A stretch of DNA of 64,000 nucleotides from Adiantum capillus-veneris (taxonomy: Eukaryota; Streptophyta; Polypodiopsida; Polypodiales; Pteridaceae). Made by a program: the position numbers and the translations under genes. This document shows, one piece after another, positions 37,616 through 47,478 of this stretch. Where the stretch lies: positions 147,353,850 to 147,417,849 of the forward strand of contig CM043949.1 in NCBI GenBank assembly GCA_014529385.2, in the 5' to 3' direction. Each line of letters opens with the position of its first letter. Position 1 is the first letter of the stretch. The notes below the pieces were generated by a model. The model was given only the letters and a program-made list of their open reading frames with translations. It was not told where the DNA came from and ran no database searches.

Positions 37616-38283
37616 GCTCTCTCTCTACGCGTCCTAGTTCGCATCCAAAACTAGGTGGTGCCCCAAATTTGTGCAGGGTTAGGTTGCGGGTTTGTGTGTG
37701 TGTTTGAGCATGGAGGCCACTCTTCTTGTTGCCCGCCCCAGACTGCCTCACTAGGATTATGCTTAATACAAGCGGGATTAAGAGAATGATAGAGAGAATT
37801 GCAGCATAAGCATGAAAATTAACTTTGATTAACGTAGGTTGGGCTGAATTTTAATTGATTTGCTGATCCAATAGAGTTCTTGTGGCGAGAATTAGGCAGC
37901 ATTTCCATCCTTTGATCCTCCTCTAGAAGTTGTGTGTGCTGGCAGCACCTCCCCAATGTATGTGTATGTAGGAGTGTGTATGTGTGTGCGTACTGAGTAT
38001 GTGTGTGTGAGCATATGAGTGTTTGTGTGTGTGTGTGAGCATGTTCTTATATAGTGCTCATCCTCATGCAGGTCGATTTCTACTGCTATATGCATCTGAG
38101 TGAGCAACTTAGTCTTGCATGGGCAGTTGAGTGCATGTCCTGCAAGGTGTCCAGTTAACTTAGACTAACTGACTCTCACACTCTCTCTCAAGCATGGCAA
38201 GCCTCCCACGAGTCCCTAGAGGTGTGAGGGTGCCCTCTCCTGCTATCTCAAGTCTGCAGTGGCTTGGGGCTTGTTCCCACACA

Positions 38284-38305
38284 TCCCCCGAGCCCCGGTG
38301 CTCCC
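38284..38305 (-). promoter_or_regulatory. Candidate polypurine tract of element D
   Basis: The minus strand reads GAGCACCGGGGCTCGGGGGA directly before TGTGTGGG, the proposed LTR start. It is purine-rich but not uninterrupted. Confidence 0.4.
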
Positions 38306-38623
38306 CGCACAAACCTTAGAAAAATTAATTTTAACCTAAGACGGGCAATTCAAATCAGATTTTAATGCTGAAACTTGTTGTACTAAGCTGGAGCTAAGGT
38401 GCATAATCCCGAGTACCTACCATATTTAGCAATCCCCGGCGTCCGAAAATGCATTTTTTCAAATTCGGGGTATGGGTGCAGTTTGTCGAGACGATCAAAA
38501 CTAGACTGGTCGGGTGACCAAAAACTTACTATTTTTAGGAAATTTTTCACAAAAATTATTTTAATTCATTTTTGAAAGCTCTATAAGATTCTAAACATCA
38601 TGGCACCGATAGATTTAGAAAAA

Positions 38624-39403
38624 CTACCAAAAATAGTAACTTTTTACAGTATGATTATTTTGTAGTACAGGGGTGCTCTTTAGCTCGTGGTCAGAGATCT
38701 TACAACCTCCCCAACGTGAAAAATTTGAGATGTCCTCCTTTATGAGCGGTGGTTTGTCCTCCCAATTAGCGTCTTCTTCAGAATAATCTTTCCACTTCAC
38801 AAGGTGCTCAATAATTGTCCTGTTTTGTAGCTTCCTTTCTCTTGATTCAAGGATGTAATCATGCTGAAGTTTGAGAACTCCTTGTGTTGGCATAACTATC
38901 TAATCTAATTCCAAGAGTTGATCGGGGTTAGGAATCTTTCCACTTCACAAGGTGCTCGATAATTGTCCTGTTTCGTAGCTTCCTTTCTCTTGATTCAAGG
39001 ATGTAATCATGCTGAAGTTCGAGAACTCCTTATGCTGGGATAACTATCTGATCTAATTCCAAGAGTTGATCGGGGTTAGGAATGTAGGATTTGAGTAGAC
39101 TGACGTGAAATACATCGTGAACCTTTACGTTTGCGTGTAGCTTGAGCTCGTAGGCCTTGTCACTCACAATCTTAGTGATTTCGAAGGGTCCACAATATCT
39201 TGGGCTTAGTTTCTTGTACCTTCCTAATGACAAGTTGCTTTTCTTCGGTCGGACTCGTAGAAAAAATTTCTCTCCTTCCTTGAAGGTCCGTTCTAATCGA
39301 TTCTTATCTGCGTAATGCTTTTGTCTATCCTGAGCAGCTTGGATATCCTGGCGAATGGCTTTAGCCTGAGCTTCCATGTCTTCTAGCATCTTCTTAGAGG
39401 CTT
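38624..39403 (-). pseudogene. pol: Element D: integrase C-terminus and chromodomain
   Basis: The frame 39389-39030 gives the integrase tail (DRQKHYADKNRL, LRVRPKKSNLSLGRYKKLSPRYCGPFEI and HDVFHVSLLKSYIPNP), with the GPF motif. A 149-base tandem duplication follows, shifting the frame. The frame 38893-38624 carries the chromodomain (ILESRERKLQNRTIIEHLVKWK then YSEEDANWED). Chromodomains direct integration to particular chromatin (family knowledge). Confidence 0.85.
38784..39081. repeat. 149-bp tandem duplication in element D
   Basis: Two copies (about 38784-38932 and 38933-39081) share AATCTTTCCACTTCACAAGG at their left end and TTGATCGGGGTTAGGAAT at their right end. The 149-base period is not a multiple of three, so it breaks the integrase-chromodomain frame. 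Confidence 0.88.
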
Positions 39404-41864
39404 CTACCCTGATGTTGGGTCTGAAAAGTTAAGCGGTGCTAAACAGTCTTGTCCATAAAGAGATTTGAAGGGTGACATTCCAATGCTTCTGTGTTCGGAA
39501 GAATTGTAAGCATATTCTACCAAAGGAAGATATTGTAACCACTTCTTTGGCTCTTGCGAACAATAGGCCCTGAGAATGTCCTCAATGACTTGATTTACTC
39601 TTTCAGTCTGCCCATCTGTCTGCGGATGATCGCTGTGCTGAAGGCTAATTGTGACCCAATTGATTGGAAAAGAGAAGTCCAAAACTTTAATGTAAACTTG
39701 GCATCTCAATACGCTTGGGTAAACCATATAACCTAAAAATTTCCTTGATGAATACTCGGCTAATATCCAAAGCAGTAAAGGTTGTCTTTATAGGTATTAG
39801 ATAAGCCACTTTTGTGAGCATATCAACAACCACAAATACAGAGTCATAACCTCCTGTAGAAGGTAACCCTGTAACAAAGTCCATACTGATGCATTCCCAT
39901 TTCATCTGGGGTATGTCAAGAGGTTGGAGTTGCCCTGGTAACTTGATTCTTTCGGCTTTTATCCGATGACAAGAAAGACATTGCCTCACATAGCGAAGTA
40001 TGTCTCCTTTCATTCCGGACCAAAAATAACTCCTCCTGATAGTATGAAGAGGCTTAGCATAACTTGGATGTCCTGATGTAGGGCTGTCGTGTGCTTCATA
40101 TAAAATAGTCTTCTTTAAAGATGGGTATCTGGGTACACGGAGCCTATGTCTGAAGTAAAGACATCCTCCCATAAGAGAGTAATCTTTAGCTTCAGGCATC
40201 TTATTCTGCTGGACCAATGACACTATACGTTGGTAATCTGGATCTACCAAAGATGCTTCTTTAATTCTATCCCAGATAGGGTTATTTGGAATAGAGATAG
40301 CTCTGAGAAAAGAGTTTTGGCTAAGTCCATCTGCAATGGCATTTTCCTTCCTTGGTATATACTTTATGTCAAGGTCATATTCTTGTAAGAGTTCTATCCA
40401 TCGCCGTTGTTGCATATTGAGAATAGGTTGAGTAAAAATCCATTTTAAGATCTTGTGGTCTATAACTAGCTGAAACTTGCGTCCGAGAAGATAATGTTTC
40501 CACAACTTCAGCGCATGTATAACCGCTAAAAGTTCCAAATCGTGAGTAGGATAATTCTTCTCATGATCCCTCAGCTTTCGTGAAGTATACGCCACCGGTC
40601 TTCCTTCTTGAGTAAGAACTCCGCCTAAAGAAAATTTGCTAGCATCGGTCGCTACTTCAAATTCCTTACTGAAATCTAGAAGCTTTAAGATAGGAGCTGA
40701 GACCAAGAATTCTTTTAGCTTAGTAAAACTAGACTCGTGCTCGGTCTTCCATTCGATCCTCATTCCTTTCTTCAGGAGCTCCATCAAAGGTGCAGCAATA
40801 CGTGCATAGTCCTTGACAAAAGTCCTGTACCATCCCGTTATCCCAAGAAATCCTCTTACTTTGCTGATGGTGGATGGTTGAGGCCAATCAACAATATTCT
40901 TGACTTTATCTGGGTCCACTGAAATCCCTTCGTTCAATATGATAAATCCAAGATAATTGACCTTTGGTGAGCAGAAGGTACACTTGCTCGCTTTAGCGTA
41001 AAGTTGGTGCTCTCGAAGAAGATCAAGTACTTTGTGAACATGATTTTCATGATCTGCCTCATTCTTAGAATATATCATAATGTTGTCAAAGAAAACCAGG
41101 AAAAAATCGTCTAGATAAGGTCTGAAAATATCCTGCATAAGTCGATTGAAGCTTGCAGGAGCATTTGTTAGACCAAAGGATATTACTGCGAATTCGTAAT
41201 GTCCATACCTAGTGTTGAAAGCTGTCTTTGGAATGTCTGATTCCTTGATCCTAATTTGGTAATATCCTGCCCTTAGATCAATCTTTGTAAACATTTTGGT
41301 GCCATGGAGTCTGTCCAAGAGTTCGTCAATCCTTGGAATTGGATACTTGTTTTTGACAGTTACCTGGTTCAGTCCACGGTAATCTATGCATAGCCTTAAG
41401 GTCCCATCCTTCTTCTTCTGAAAAATAACTAGTGCGCCCCAAGGAGAAGTATTGGGTCGAATGAATCCTTGTTCAATGAGTTGCCTAAGTTGTTCCTTGA
41501 GTTCTATGGCCTCTGGAAGTGACATTTTATAAGGTCGCTTTGAGATAGGTTCACATCCAGGGATAGTCTCAATCTCATGATCTACCTCTCTATGTGGTGG
41601 AAGATTCGTAAGTTCTTTAGGGAATACATCATCATACTCCCTCAACCAATTTGGTTGAAGTCTGGTGTCTGATTGGTCCACCTTGTTGAGCTTTACTGCA
41701 TAAATTTTTTGCCCCTTTCTGAGTCCCTTCAAAAGTCTACTGGCCTTAACTAGAGTAGCCCTAGGTCTCCCATTTTCCCCCTGGATTAAGACTTCATTAC
41801 CCAATTTATCTGTAAAGGTAAAGCTCCCTTGTGCACAATGGATGTGCGCCTGATTTTTCTTTAG
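39404..41864 (-). pseudogene. pol: Element D: reverse transcriptase, RNase H, integrase
   Basis: A 705-codon frame (41804-39687) covers RT ([21 protein letters not shown], then [13 protein letters not shown]), RNase H and the first half of integrase. The RT catalytic box is FFDN instead of the usual YxDD-type FLDD, so the second aspartate is changed. RNase H keeps D, E, D, D ([29 protein letters not shown]). Integrase keeps its zinc residues ([14 protein letters not shown]) and the first D (SMDFVTG). Near 39700 a frameshift and local loss remove the second D; the 39727-39404 frame continues with QTDGQTERVNQ, holding the E. Confidence 0.9.
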
Positions 41865-42230
41865 CTAGTCCATCCCTAGTATCCCATCAAAGAATCCTAA
41901 AGGTAGGGTTCTAAATTGGGCAGAAGTTGGGTGTCCCCCCAGATCTAAGTCGATTATACCTTCAGAGTGTTGAGATACTACTTCCTTGCCGTTTGCTAAC
42001 TCTACAAATAATTTTCTTGTTGGATACTTATCTAGCTTTAGCTTCCTCATGCATCTGGGTGAAAGAAATGAAAGAGTACTACCACAATCTATAAGGAAGT
42101 TAACTTGTTCATGTCTGAGAGATCCTGGCGTATGAATGACTGCGTATTGCTCACAACCATTGGGGTTGTCAATTGCAGCATGCAAGGTTGCTCTCTCGTC
42201 TGCTTCATCTCCCACAGTTGGCTGTACCAC
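41865..42230 (-). pseudogene. pol: Element D: retropepsin
   Basis: The frame reads HTPGSLRHEQVNFLIDCGST, with a D-C-G variant of the active site, and ends DGILGMD before TAG at 41865-41867. The next codons read [10 protein letters not shown] in the same frame as RT, so the stop replaces the tryptophan of the common GMDWL motif by one base (TGG to TAG). Protease and RT were therefore one continuous frame before this change. Confidence 0.85.
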
Positions 42231-42289
42231 TGTCGCATTTATTCTGGCAGTAGCTCCACGCCCTCGCCCTCTGTTTACCCTTCCACGTC

Positions 42290-43100
42290 CTCCTCCTCCA
42301 TTAGGTTGACCTCACCCATAGACATTTAGAGGTATGGCATTGGCGTTGGTTGCTTGAGTCTTCTTGGGGCATTTAGATCGATAATGCCTGAATTCGTTGC
42401 ACTCATAACAACGTACATTTGGAAATTCCATAACTGTGATAGTGGCTACTATTGGTGTTGTTCGTATGCTTGGTTGATTGGTCTATTATTCCAAACATTT
42501 GTCCTTGCCCTTTTTTGCCAAATGATTCCTCCTATTCTGATTGACCTTCTAAATTTCCATAGCTAAGGGTTTAGCTCTTAGCAAGGCATCTTGAAGAGTT
42601 GTTGGCCTTAGAGCTTCTAGCCGATTGTTCAAGGGGTCAATGAGCCCTTGGCAGAACCGTGCTACTTGCTGATCCAGGCTCATTCTAGGAGCATACCTTC
42701 GAAGAGTAACAAACTTTGAGTAATACTCCTCGACTGAAGAAGTCGACTGACGAAGGGAAAATAACTTATTCATCTTCAAGGTTTTATAAGCGAGTGGTAA
42801 GTAACGCCCCATCACTGCAGCCTTGATGTCTTCTCACGAGACTGAGAAGATCCCTTGATGTTCAGATCTCTGCAATGCTGTTTCCACCAAATCTTGGCAT
42901 CGCCACAGAGGTGGAACATTGTGAGCATGGTCTGGTTCTCGGGTTGAGTCCCCGCAACCTCGAAATAGTCATCCATCGCTTCCATCCACACTTCCGTATC
43001 TCTCTCCACATTAGCTCCCTCACCCTTAAAGGTCGGAGGTTGGGCTTGTTTAAGGAGGAGCTTCTTTTCTTGTGCTTTCGAATAGAGAGCGACAGGTGGT
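42290..43100 (-). pseudogene. gag: Element D: gag with zinc knuckle
   Basis: From about 43090 the minus strand reads KKLLLKQAQPPTFKGEG, then TEVWMEAMDDYFEVAGTQP and WWKQHCRDLN, and after a frameshift near 42830 the capsid part (SLRQSTSSVEEYYSKFVTLRR, ARFCQGLIDPLNNRL). A CCHC knuckle (CYECNEFRHYRSKC) lies at about 42368-42410, followed by an Arg/Gly-rich tract. Two or more frameshifts break it. The pattern is a standard chromovirus gag. Confidence 0.82.
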
Positions 43101-43381
43101 GCCTACACGGTTTACACGGAATTTGATACGATTGCTAGAGTTCAAAATTTAAATAAACACGAGACTTTAATAAAATCCAAGTTTCAAATCACCGAGAGAC
43201 AAAAACTCCTCTTTTATTTTGATTGAAATTTTATTACAATCGTAACCTTTTGAGGGTTAGGATAATTTTTGATCAATTTATTACATAGCATTCTGGAATA
43301 TCTATATGATACGTCTGGCAGGCTGTCCTGGGATATAATGATACAAACGATGTTTATGTGTTGTCACATTCTTATAATCCT

Positions 43382-43867
43382 CTATTTCTCCTGAAAATAG
43401 TCCCTATACTTATCCTTAAGCGGGTAGTAAATTATGGTGTTTGTACTCTTGGATAAGTGTCTTGGAACACCAAAAATTCTAACTCTATTTACTGGAATTA
43501 CATCAGTGACCTTGTCCCAAAGCCACTCATTGAGAGTTTGCTTGGTGCCGTCAAAAGTAGCAACAGTGACGCCCGCATGTGTAGGCAACAAGTAGTATAA
43601 CTGCACTACTCTCAATTCTTCTCCCCAACGGATTTTCTTTAAGTCGGTAGCCAGGCATCCTAACTTCTGAGCGTTGATGTAGTAGATCCTGCCTTCGGGG
43701 GTCCAGTCGATCTCCCATCCTTTATCAATGCGAGTGGAGTGCGGTGTATTGACCTTTAGCATCATCTCCATCACGTCTCGCCAAAAACAATAATTTGGGG
43801 AACGACGTTCTTGCTCATAAATAATCTTAAAGACTTGAAACTTTTGGTATTCAAGTGCGGGATCTTC
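43382..43867 (-). CDS. Element D: pre-gag ORF (165 codons), WW-like motif
   Basis: An uninterrupted frame between the primer site and gag. It follows an acceptor-like TTGGTGTTGCAG and starts EDPALEYQKFQVFKIIYEQ. A segment KGWEIDWTPEGRIYYIN matches the first two strands of a WW domain in residues and spacing (GWE, six residues, G, YY.N), but the second tryptophan (KKIRW) is farther away than usual. The rest (EELRVVQLYYLLPTHAG, NEWLWDKVTDVIPVN) is unknown to me. It has survived without a stop while gag and pol decayed. It could be a captured gene or an extra retroelement ORF spliced to 34414-34554. Confidence 0.5.
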   Translation of the reverse strand, partial: EDPALEYQKFQVFKIIYEQERRSPNYCFWRDVMEMMLKVNTPHSTRIDKGWEIDWTPEGRIYYINAQKLGCLATDLKKIRWGEELRVVQLYYLLPTHAGVTVATFDGTKQTLNEWLWDKVTDVIPVNRVRIFGVPRHLSKSTNTIIYYPLKDKYRDYFQEK

Positions 43868-43967
43868 CTGCAACACCAATGCAAGGAGTTTGGATTAGCT
43901 ACCTAGATTTCCTTAGTTCTGAAATTTTCAAACAGTACGAATTTTAGTTCCCAGTCTATCTAACCTT

Positions 43968-43979
43968 GCTCTGATACAA
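43968..43979 (-). promoter_or_regulatory. Primer binding site of element D
   Basis: The minus strand reads TTGTATCAGAGC, one mismatch from the tRNA-Met primer site, two bases inside the LTR end at 43982. Confidence 0.7.
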
Positions 43980-43981
43980 GG

Positions 43982-44107
43982 TGTGACGTCGCCACCCCGT
44001 CATCTCAAACGACGGTTCTGATGGTAAACCTGGTGGCCACTAGATCTATAGCGGAAGCAAACAAAGTGGTTTAAGGGATCAACTAGCGGACGAGCTCTCA
44101 TCACCAA
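43982..44107 (-). repeat. Element D 5' LTR remnant
   Basis: 126 bases from TGTGACG match 33362-33487 with a handful of differences. The match ends at CATCACCAAG, after which CACTA-type coding sequence begins, so the rest of the LTR is deleted. Confidence 0.8.
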
Positions 44108-44330
44108 GCAAGATTGCTGCATGTTGGCCAGCGTCAGAGTCCGACAAGTTATAATTGGCAACAACTCGATCTATAATAGATGGATCAAACTTGCCAAATT
44201 TGTGAATGTGCTGCAAAGAAACACATCTTGTCCATCGCATAGCATGCTTGCATTGATTACAAGGACATAAGATCCTTGTTGAGAGATACGTGTTTCGGTT
44301 GGACAGCTCCACATCCTCGTCACTACTCAT
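44108..44330 (-). pseudogene. CACTA-type transposase-associated N-terminal fragment
   Basis: The ATG at 44330 opens MSSDEDVELSNRNTYLSTR, followed by ILCPCNQCKHAMRWT and VSLQHIHKFGKFDPS, which match the transposase-associated domain of plant En/Spm (CACTA) genes with its CPC..C...H pattern. The reading is cut by the LTR remnant of element D at 44107. With the Ulp1-like fragment at 32580-33361 on the same strand, it can be the N-terminus of one interrupted gene. Confidence 0.65.
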
Positions 44331-44390
44331 AATGAAGGTAAAAACCTTATAACTTGGACATAAATTTTATTTTCTATTGGCATCCTCCGT

Positions 44391-44394
<4 letters not shown>

Positions 44395-44448
<54 letters not shown>
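44395..44448. repeat. Microsatellite (CT)n
   Basis: About 27 CT units just upstream of the CACTA-type fragment start. Confidence 0.95.
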
Positions 44449-44449
<1 letters not shown>

Positions 44450-44869
44450 TCACATTGTAAACTACCTCACATTCTCTAGTCATTTCCAATCCCCACACAC
44501 CTTGGTCTAGAGGTGCACGGAGATCAGAACCACCGGGTTATAATCTCGTCTTTATTGGTCAATGCCTATATTTGTGGGTACAAGAAATCTACACACCCAC
44601 GTCTATATGATAGTGGACAAAACCCCTTTGCCTCTTCTCTAGCTGTAGCAATTCACAGCATCTTAACATCTCTTCACAGCAGATCTTTGTTCGAGGGATT
44701 ACTTAGCACATTACATGTTGGCCTCCAATCTGAGTATCATGCCTTTGAAAGCTTTCCAACTTAAGGTCACATCCATAGAGAGGAAGAGAGGGATCACCAT
44801 TCGCCTAACTCTATTTTTTTTACCGTAATCTCGAAGGTAGACTCTAATATAAAAAATCAATCTAGAATC

Positions 44870-45425
44870 TAATCTTAAATCTAGCCTGATTGAACATGTG
44901 GTGATTTGCGGCTAATTGAATATGGTTAGTGTGTGAGTTAATAGGTGTGAGATTCTGATGGGAATATACATATTATTGAGTAACTAGTGTTTGCTCTTTG
45001 GACAAAGCGCGCCTTCATTGACATGCACTAAAATATAACCTAAATCTAGTCTAATCTTTAAATCAAACATAAATCTAGATCTAATCTAATCTTCAACTCA
45101 AAATAAACCTAAATCTAATCTAATCTTAAATCTGACCTAAACCTAAACGTAATCTAACTTATATCTAAATTTAATCTAGCTAATCTTAAATCTAAATCTA
45201 ATCTAATCTTAAACTCAACATAAACCTAAAACTAATCCAATCTTAAATCCTAAACCTAAATGTAATCTAACTTAAATCTAGCATAGTTAGCTAATCTTAA
45301 ATCTTGTCTTAATTTCAAATTTAACCTAATCTTAATCTAACGTAAATATAAATCTAACCTAATCTTAAACTCAACATAAACATAAATCTAAATGTAATCT
45401 AACATAATCTTAAATCTTAACCTAA
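44870..45425. repeat. AT-rich minisatellite of TAATCTAAA-like words
   Basis: Dozens of degenerate copies of words such as AATCTAATC, TTAAATCTA and CCTAAACCTAAA. It is not a clean telomere repeat; the array has irregular period and no coding capacity. Confidence 0.85.
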
Positions 45426-45540
45426 TCTCTCTCTCTTTGTTTTCTCCCCTTGCTTCTCTCTTTCGTCTTCTCCCCCTCTCTCTCTCTCTTTGGTTTTTTA
45501 TTCTCTCTCTCTTTCTCCCTCTTTCTCTTTCTCTTTGTTT

Positions 45541-45590
<50 letters not shown>

Positions 45591-45598
45591 GACACAAT

Positions 45599-45657
<59 letters not shown>

Positions 45658-45760
45658 GGGAAGGGAACATGAGAGAGAGGGGAGGGAAGGAGCATACATG
45701 TCTCTCCTTCCTCTCCTCGTGTATATGTGTGTGTGTGTGTGTGTTGGGGGGGGGGGGGGG

Positions 45761-45795
<35 letters not shown>

Positions 45796-45797
45796 TG
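45426..45797. repeat. Microsatellite cluster CT, GT, GA, poly-G
   Basis: CT-rich at 45426-45588, GT at 45598-45622, GA at 45622-45652, GT at 45722-45743, poly-G at 45745-45760 and GA at 45766-45796. Frames across it are artefacts. Confidence 0.95.
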
Positions 45798-45880
45798 CGG
45801 GTTACCTCTTTCGCTTCAGCATCGAAAACTCAAATATGAGATCTGAGTTTCTGGCACTCTCGGTTTATTTTTTACCCTTG

Positions 45881-45995
45881 TCGGCGTCGCTATGCAACAC
45901 ATAGAATAGCGACGCATATAGCTATGCCCGTAGCGACGCTATGGATTTTCACTTTTGAGCGTTGCACTGCAAGCGTCGCTAATGTGAAGTACCTC
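45881..45995. repeat. Cluster of GCGTCGCTA and its complement
   Basis: GCGTCGCTA occurs at 45885 and 45977, and its complement TAGCGACGC at about 45906 and 45931. Clusters of this word in both directions are seen near termini of plant CACTA elements. CACTGCAAGCGTCGCTAA at 45969 resembles a CACTA end. Terminal status is inferred. Confidence 0.4.
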
Positions 45996-46384
45996 ATGTA
46001 CTATTACTTGGCATTGTGTTCACAAATGCGTAGAATTGCCAAAGTTGTAAAGAAGTTTGAATCACTTACAGCCATCATAGGGAAAACAAGATTAGAGGAT
46101 AACTATAGACTACATTTTCCTATGAGAGGTCTAAGGGAATAACAGAGTATTTGGAGAGTTAGCTCAAAAACCATAAAAATCAAAATTTGATGAATAAAAA
46201 ACATAGACTCAATTTTGATATCCATCTCTCCTAAGTCTTATCTCTCCTTGTCTTGTTTTTAGATGGATCTCCTTAACCGTCTAGATGAAATATCAAGTGG
46301 CTTTGCAAGAAATTTCTTTGAAACTATGTCCCTAGATTGAATGTTTATTGGGGAGTTGAAGTGGTTTGAACTTCAAAGGGGACT

Positions 46385-46680
46385 AGAGATTACCTTGTTC
46401 TGAAATCCTACATAAATGGGAATTGTATGTTGAAGCCCAAACCTGAACATCAAATCCAATTGCCTACTAGATACATGGTTGACCCATAGCTTTGGGTCAA
46501 GGAAAAGCTTCAAAAAGTTAACATCCAAATGCAAGGATATATTCTTTACCTTAACCTATGCTCACCTTTGGAAGTACCAAGCTATGAAATTATTCTTGGC
46601 AAGAAAATGCTCATGCTAAACCAAAGATATGGCTTCTGTGACAAGGTCATATTTAAGATCTGGAATAAGTCATCTAGCGG
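46385..46680 (+). pseudogene. Retropepsin-like remnant, plus strand (weak)
   Basis: One frame reads DYLVLKSYINGNCMLKPKPE, then after a stop LWVKEKLQKVNIQMQGYILYL and SPLEVPSYEIILGKKMLMLNQ. The last part fits the C-terminal strand and ILG motif of retropepsins. The active-site aspartate is not visible. It may be a fragment of a gypsy-type element. Confidence 0.35.
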
Positions 46681-47090
46681 TAATTGATTCTATTATGCAC
46701 CGCAAGACTGGTTTAATAAAGTTAATGGACTTATTTTTTAAGTACAATCTTCACAGTATCACCATCACTTTTGATGACTATAAGAAGTCAAGATATGTTT
46801 GGAACTTTGCTCAAGCATATCTTATGGTGATGAACCCAAGAAAGAATTTTTGTAGAAAGGATGTCAATGAACATCATGCTCATATAATCTGCATTTATGA
46901 CTTACCACAAATAGATATTTCTCATGGGAAAGAGTGGTACAAGGAAGAAAATGTAAATTTAAGTGCCCAAGTAGACAATTTTAACTTTGAAACCCAAAAT
47001 ATAAGTAAATACAAGGGTAGAACCTTGATCATAGGAACCAAGAATTGGTTTATTGGACTTTTATGTATTTGTGTATCTTCTCCAAAATAG
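46629..47090 (+). CDS. Unrecognised ORF, 153 codons
   Basis: It starts MASVTRSYLRSGISH and has KKSRYVWNFAQAYLMV and HGKEWYKEENVNLS. No motif is recognised. It overlaps the retropepsin-like remnant in another frame. The codon pattern is AT-rich like its surroundings, so it may be chance or a relic. Confidence 0.25.
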   Translation: MASVTRSYLRSGISHLAVIDSIMHRKTGLIKLMDLFFKYNLHSITITFDDYKKSRYVWNFAQAYLMVMNPRKNFCRKDVNEHHAHIICIYDLPQIDISHGKEWYKEENVNLSAQVDNFNFETQNISKYKGRTLIIGTKNWFIGLLCICVSSPK

Positions 47091-47334
47091 CATCTAAACT
47101 TTTATCACTTATAATTGGAAAACTTCAATTTTGAGTGAAAATGAATTATTTTTAAGGTAGTAATCTTTGAGTTGTAACATATGTCTTATCAGTTCTTGAC
47201 TGACTTGAGTGATGGGGTGTGTCTGTAGATGACTGACATTTTACCTTGGGGAATACGGATAAACATACTCTTGCAGTTGATAGTCAAAGAGCATCTTCAG
47301 ATGGGAGTTGAGGTGTAGCGTCTTGTTACGACCA

Positions 47335-47478
47335 GAGGCAATGGGATGGAGAAGAAGAGATTATTATTGATAGATTGTGTTGGTATATCGGCTTGTTGTG
47401 TGACTAGAGGAAATGGGATGGAGAAGAAGAGATTATTGTCAATAGATTGTGTTGTATCAAGTACCTTCTAAGCATGGT
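47335..47478. repeat. 72-bp tandem duplication
   Basis: GAGG(C/A)AATGGGATGGAGAAG starts both copies at 47335 and 47407; both continue to ATAGATTGTGTTG. No gene is seen from 47100 to 48060 beyond a short plus-strand frame (47850-48065) without recognisable content. Confidence 0.8.

Larger units (their letters stand above)
33362..38283 (-). repeat. Element D 3' LTR region (up to 4.9 kb)
   Basis: The left end TGTGAGG at 33362 matches the right LTR remnant at 43982. The other end is placed at CCACACA, 38283, because a purine tract follows on the minus strand (38284-38305). It includes a candidate first exon (34414-34554), a minus-strand TATA-like box (CCTATATACA near 35282), a (TC)n block and a plus-strand CTATAAAAGG at 36881. 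The large size and the plus-strand promoter-like site suggest that another element or solo LTR may be nested inside; I could not delimit it. Confidence 0.4.
33362..44107 (-). mobile_element. Element D: chromovirus-type Ty3/gypsy retrotransposon
   Basis: On the minus strand: LTR remnant (43982-44107), tRNA-Met-like primer site, pre-gag ORF, gag with zinc knuckle, protease, RT, RNase H, integrase and chromodomain, then polypurine tract and a long LTR region to 33362. The first 126 bases of both LTRs match (33362-33487 and 43982-44107). The right LTR is truncated at 44107. The chromodomain places it among chromoviruses. It interrupts a CACTA-type gene. No TSD can be shown because the right LTR end is lost. 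Confidence 0.75.

Noticed and set aside
41862-41870. Programmed readthrough at the TAG between protease and RT in D
   Set aside because: The stop stands exactly where the tryptophan of the GMDWL motif belongs and differs from TGG by one base, so a point mutation is simpler.
44870-45425. Interstitial telomere repeat
   Set aside because: CCTAAAC-like words occur, but most units are AATCTAA-type and no uninterrupted run of telomere units was seen.
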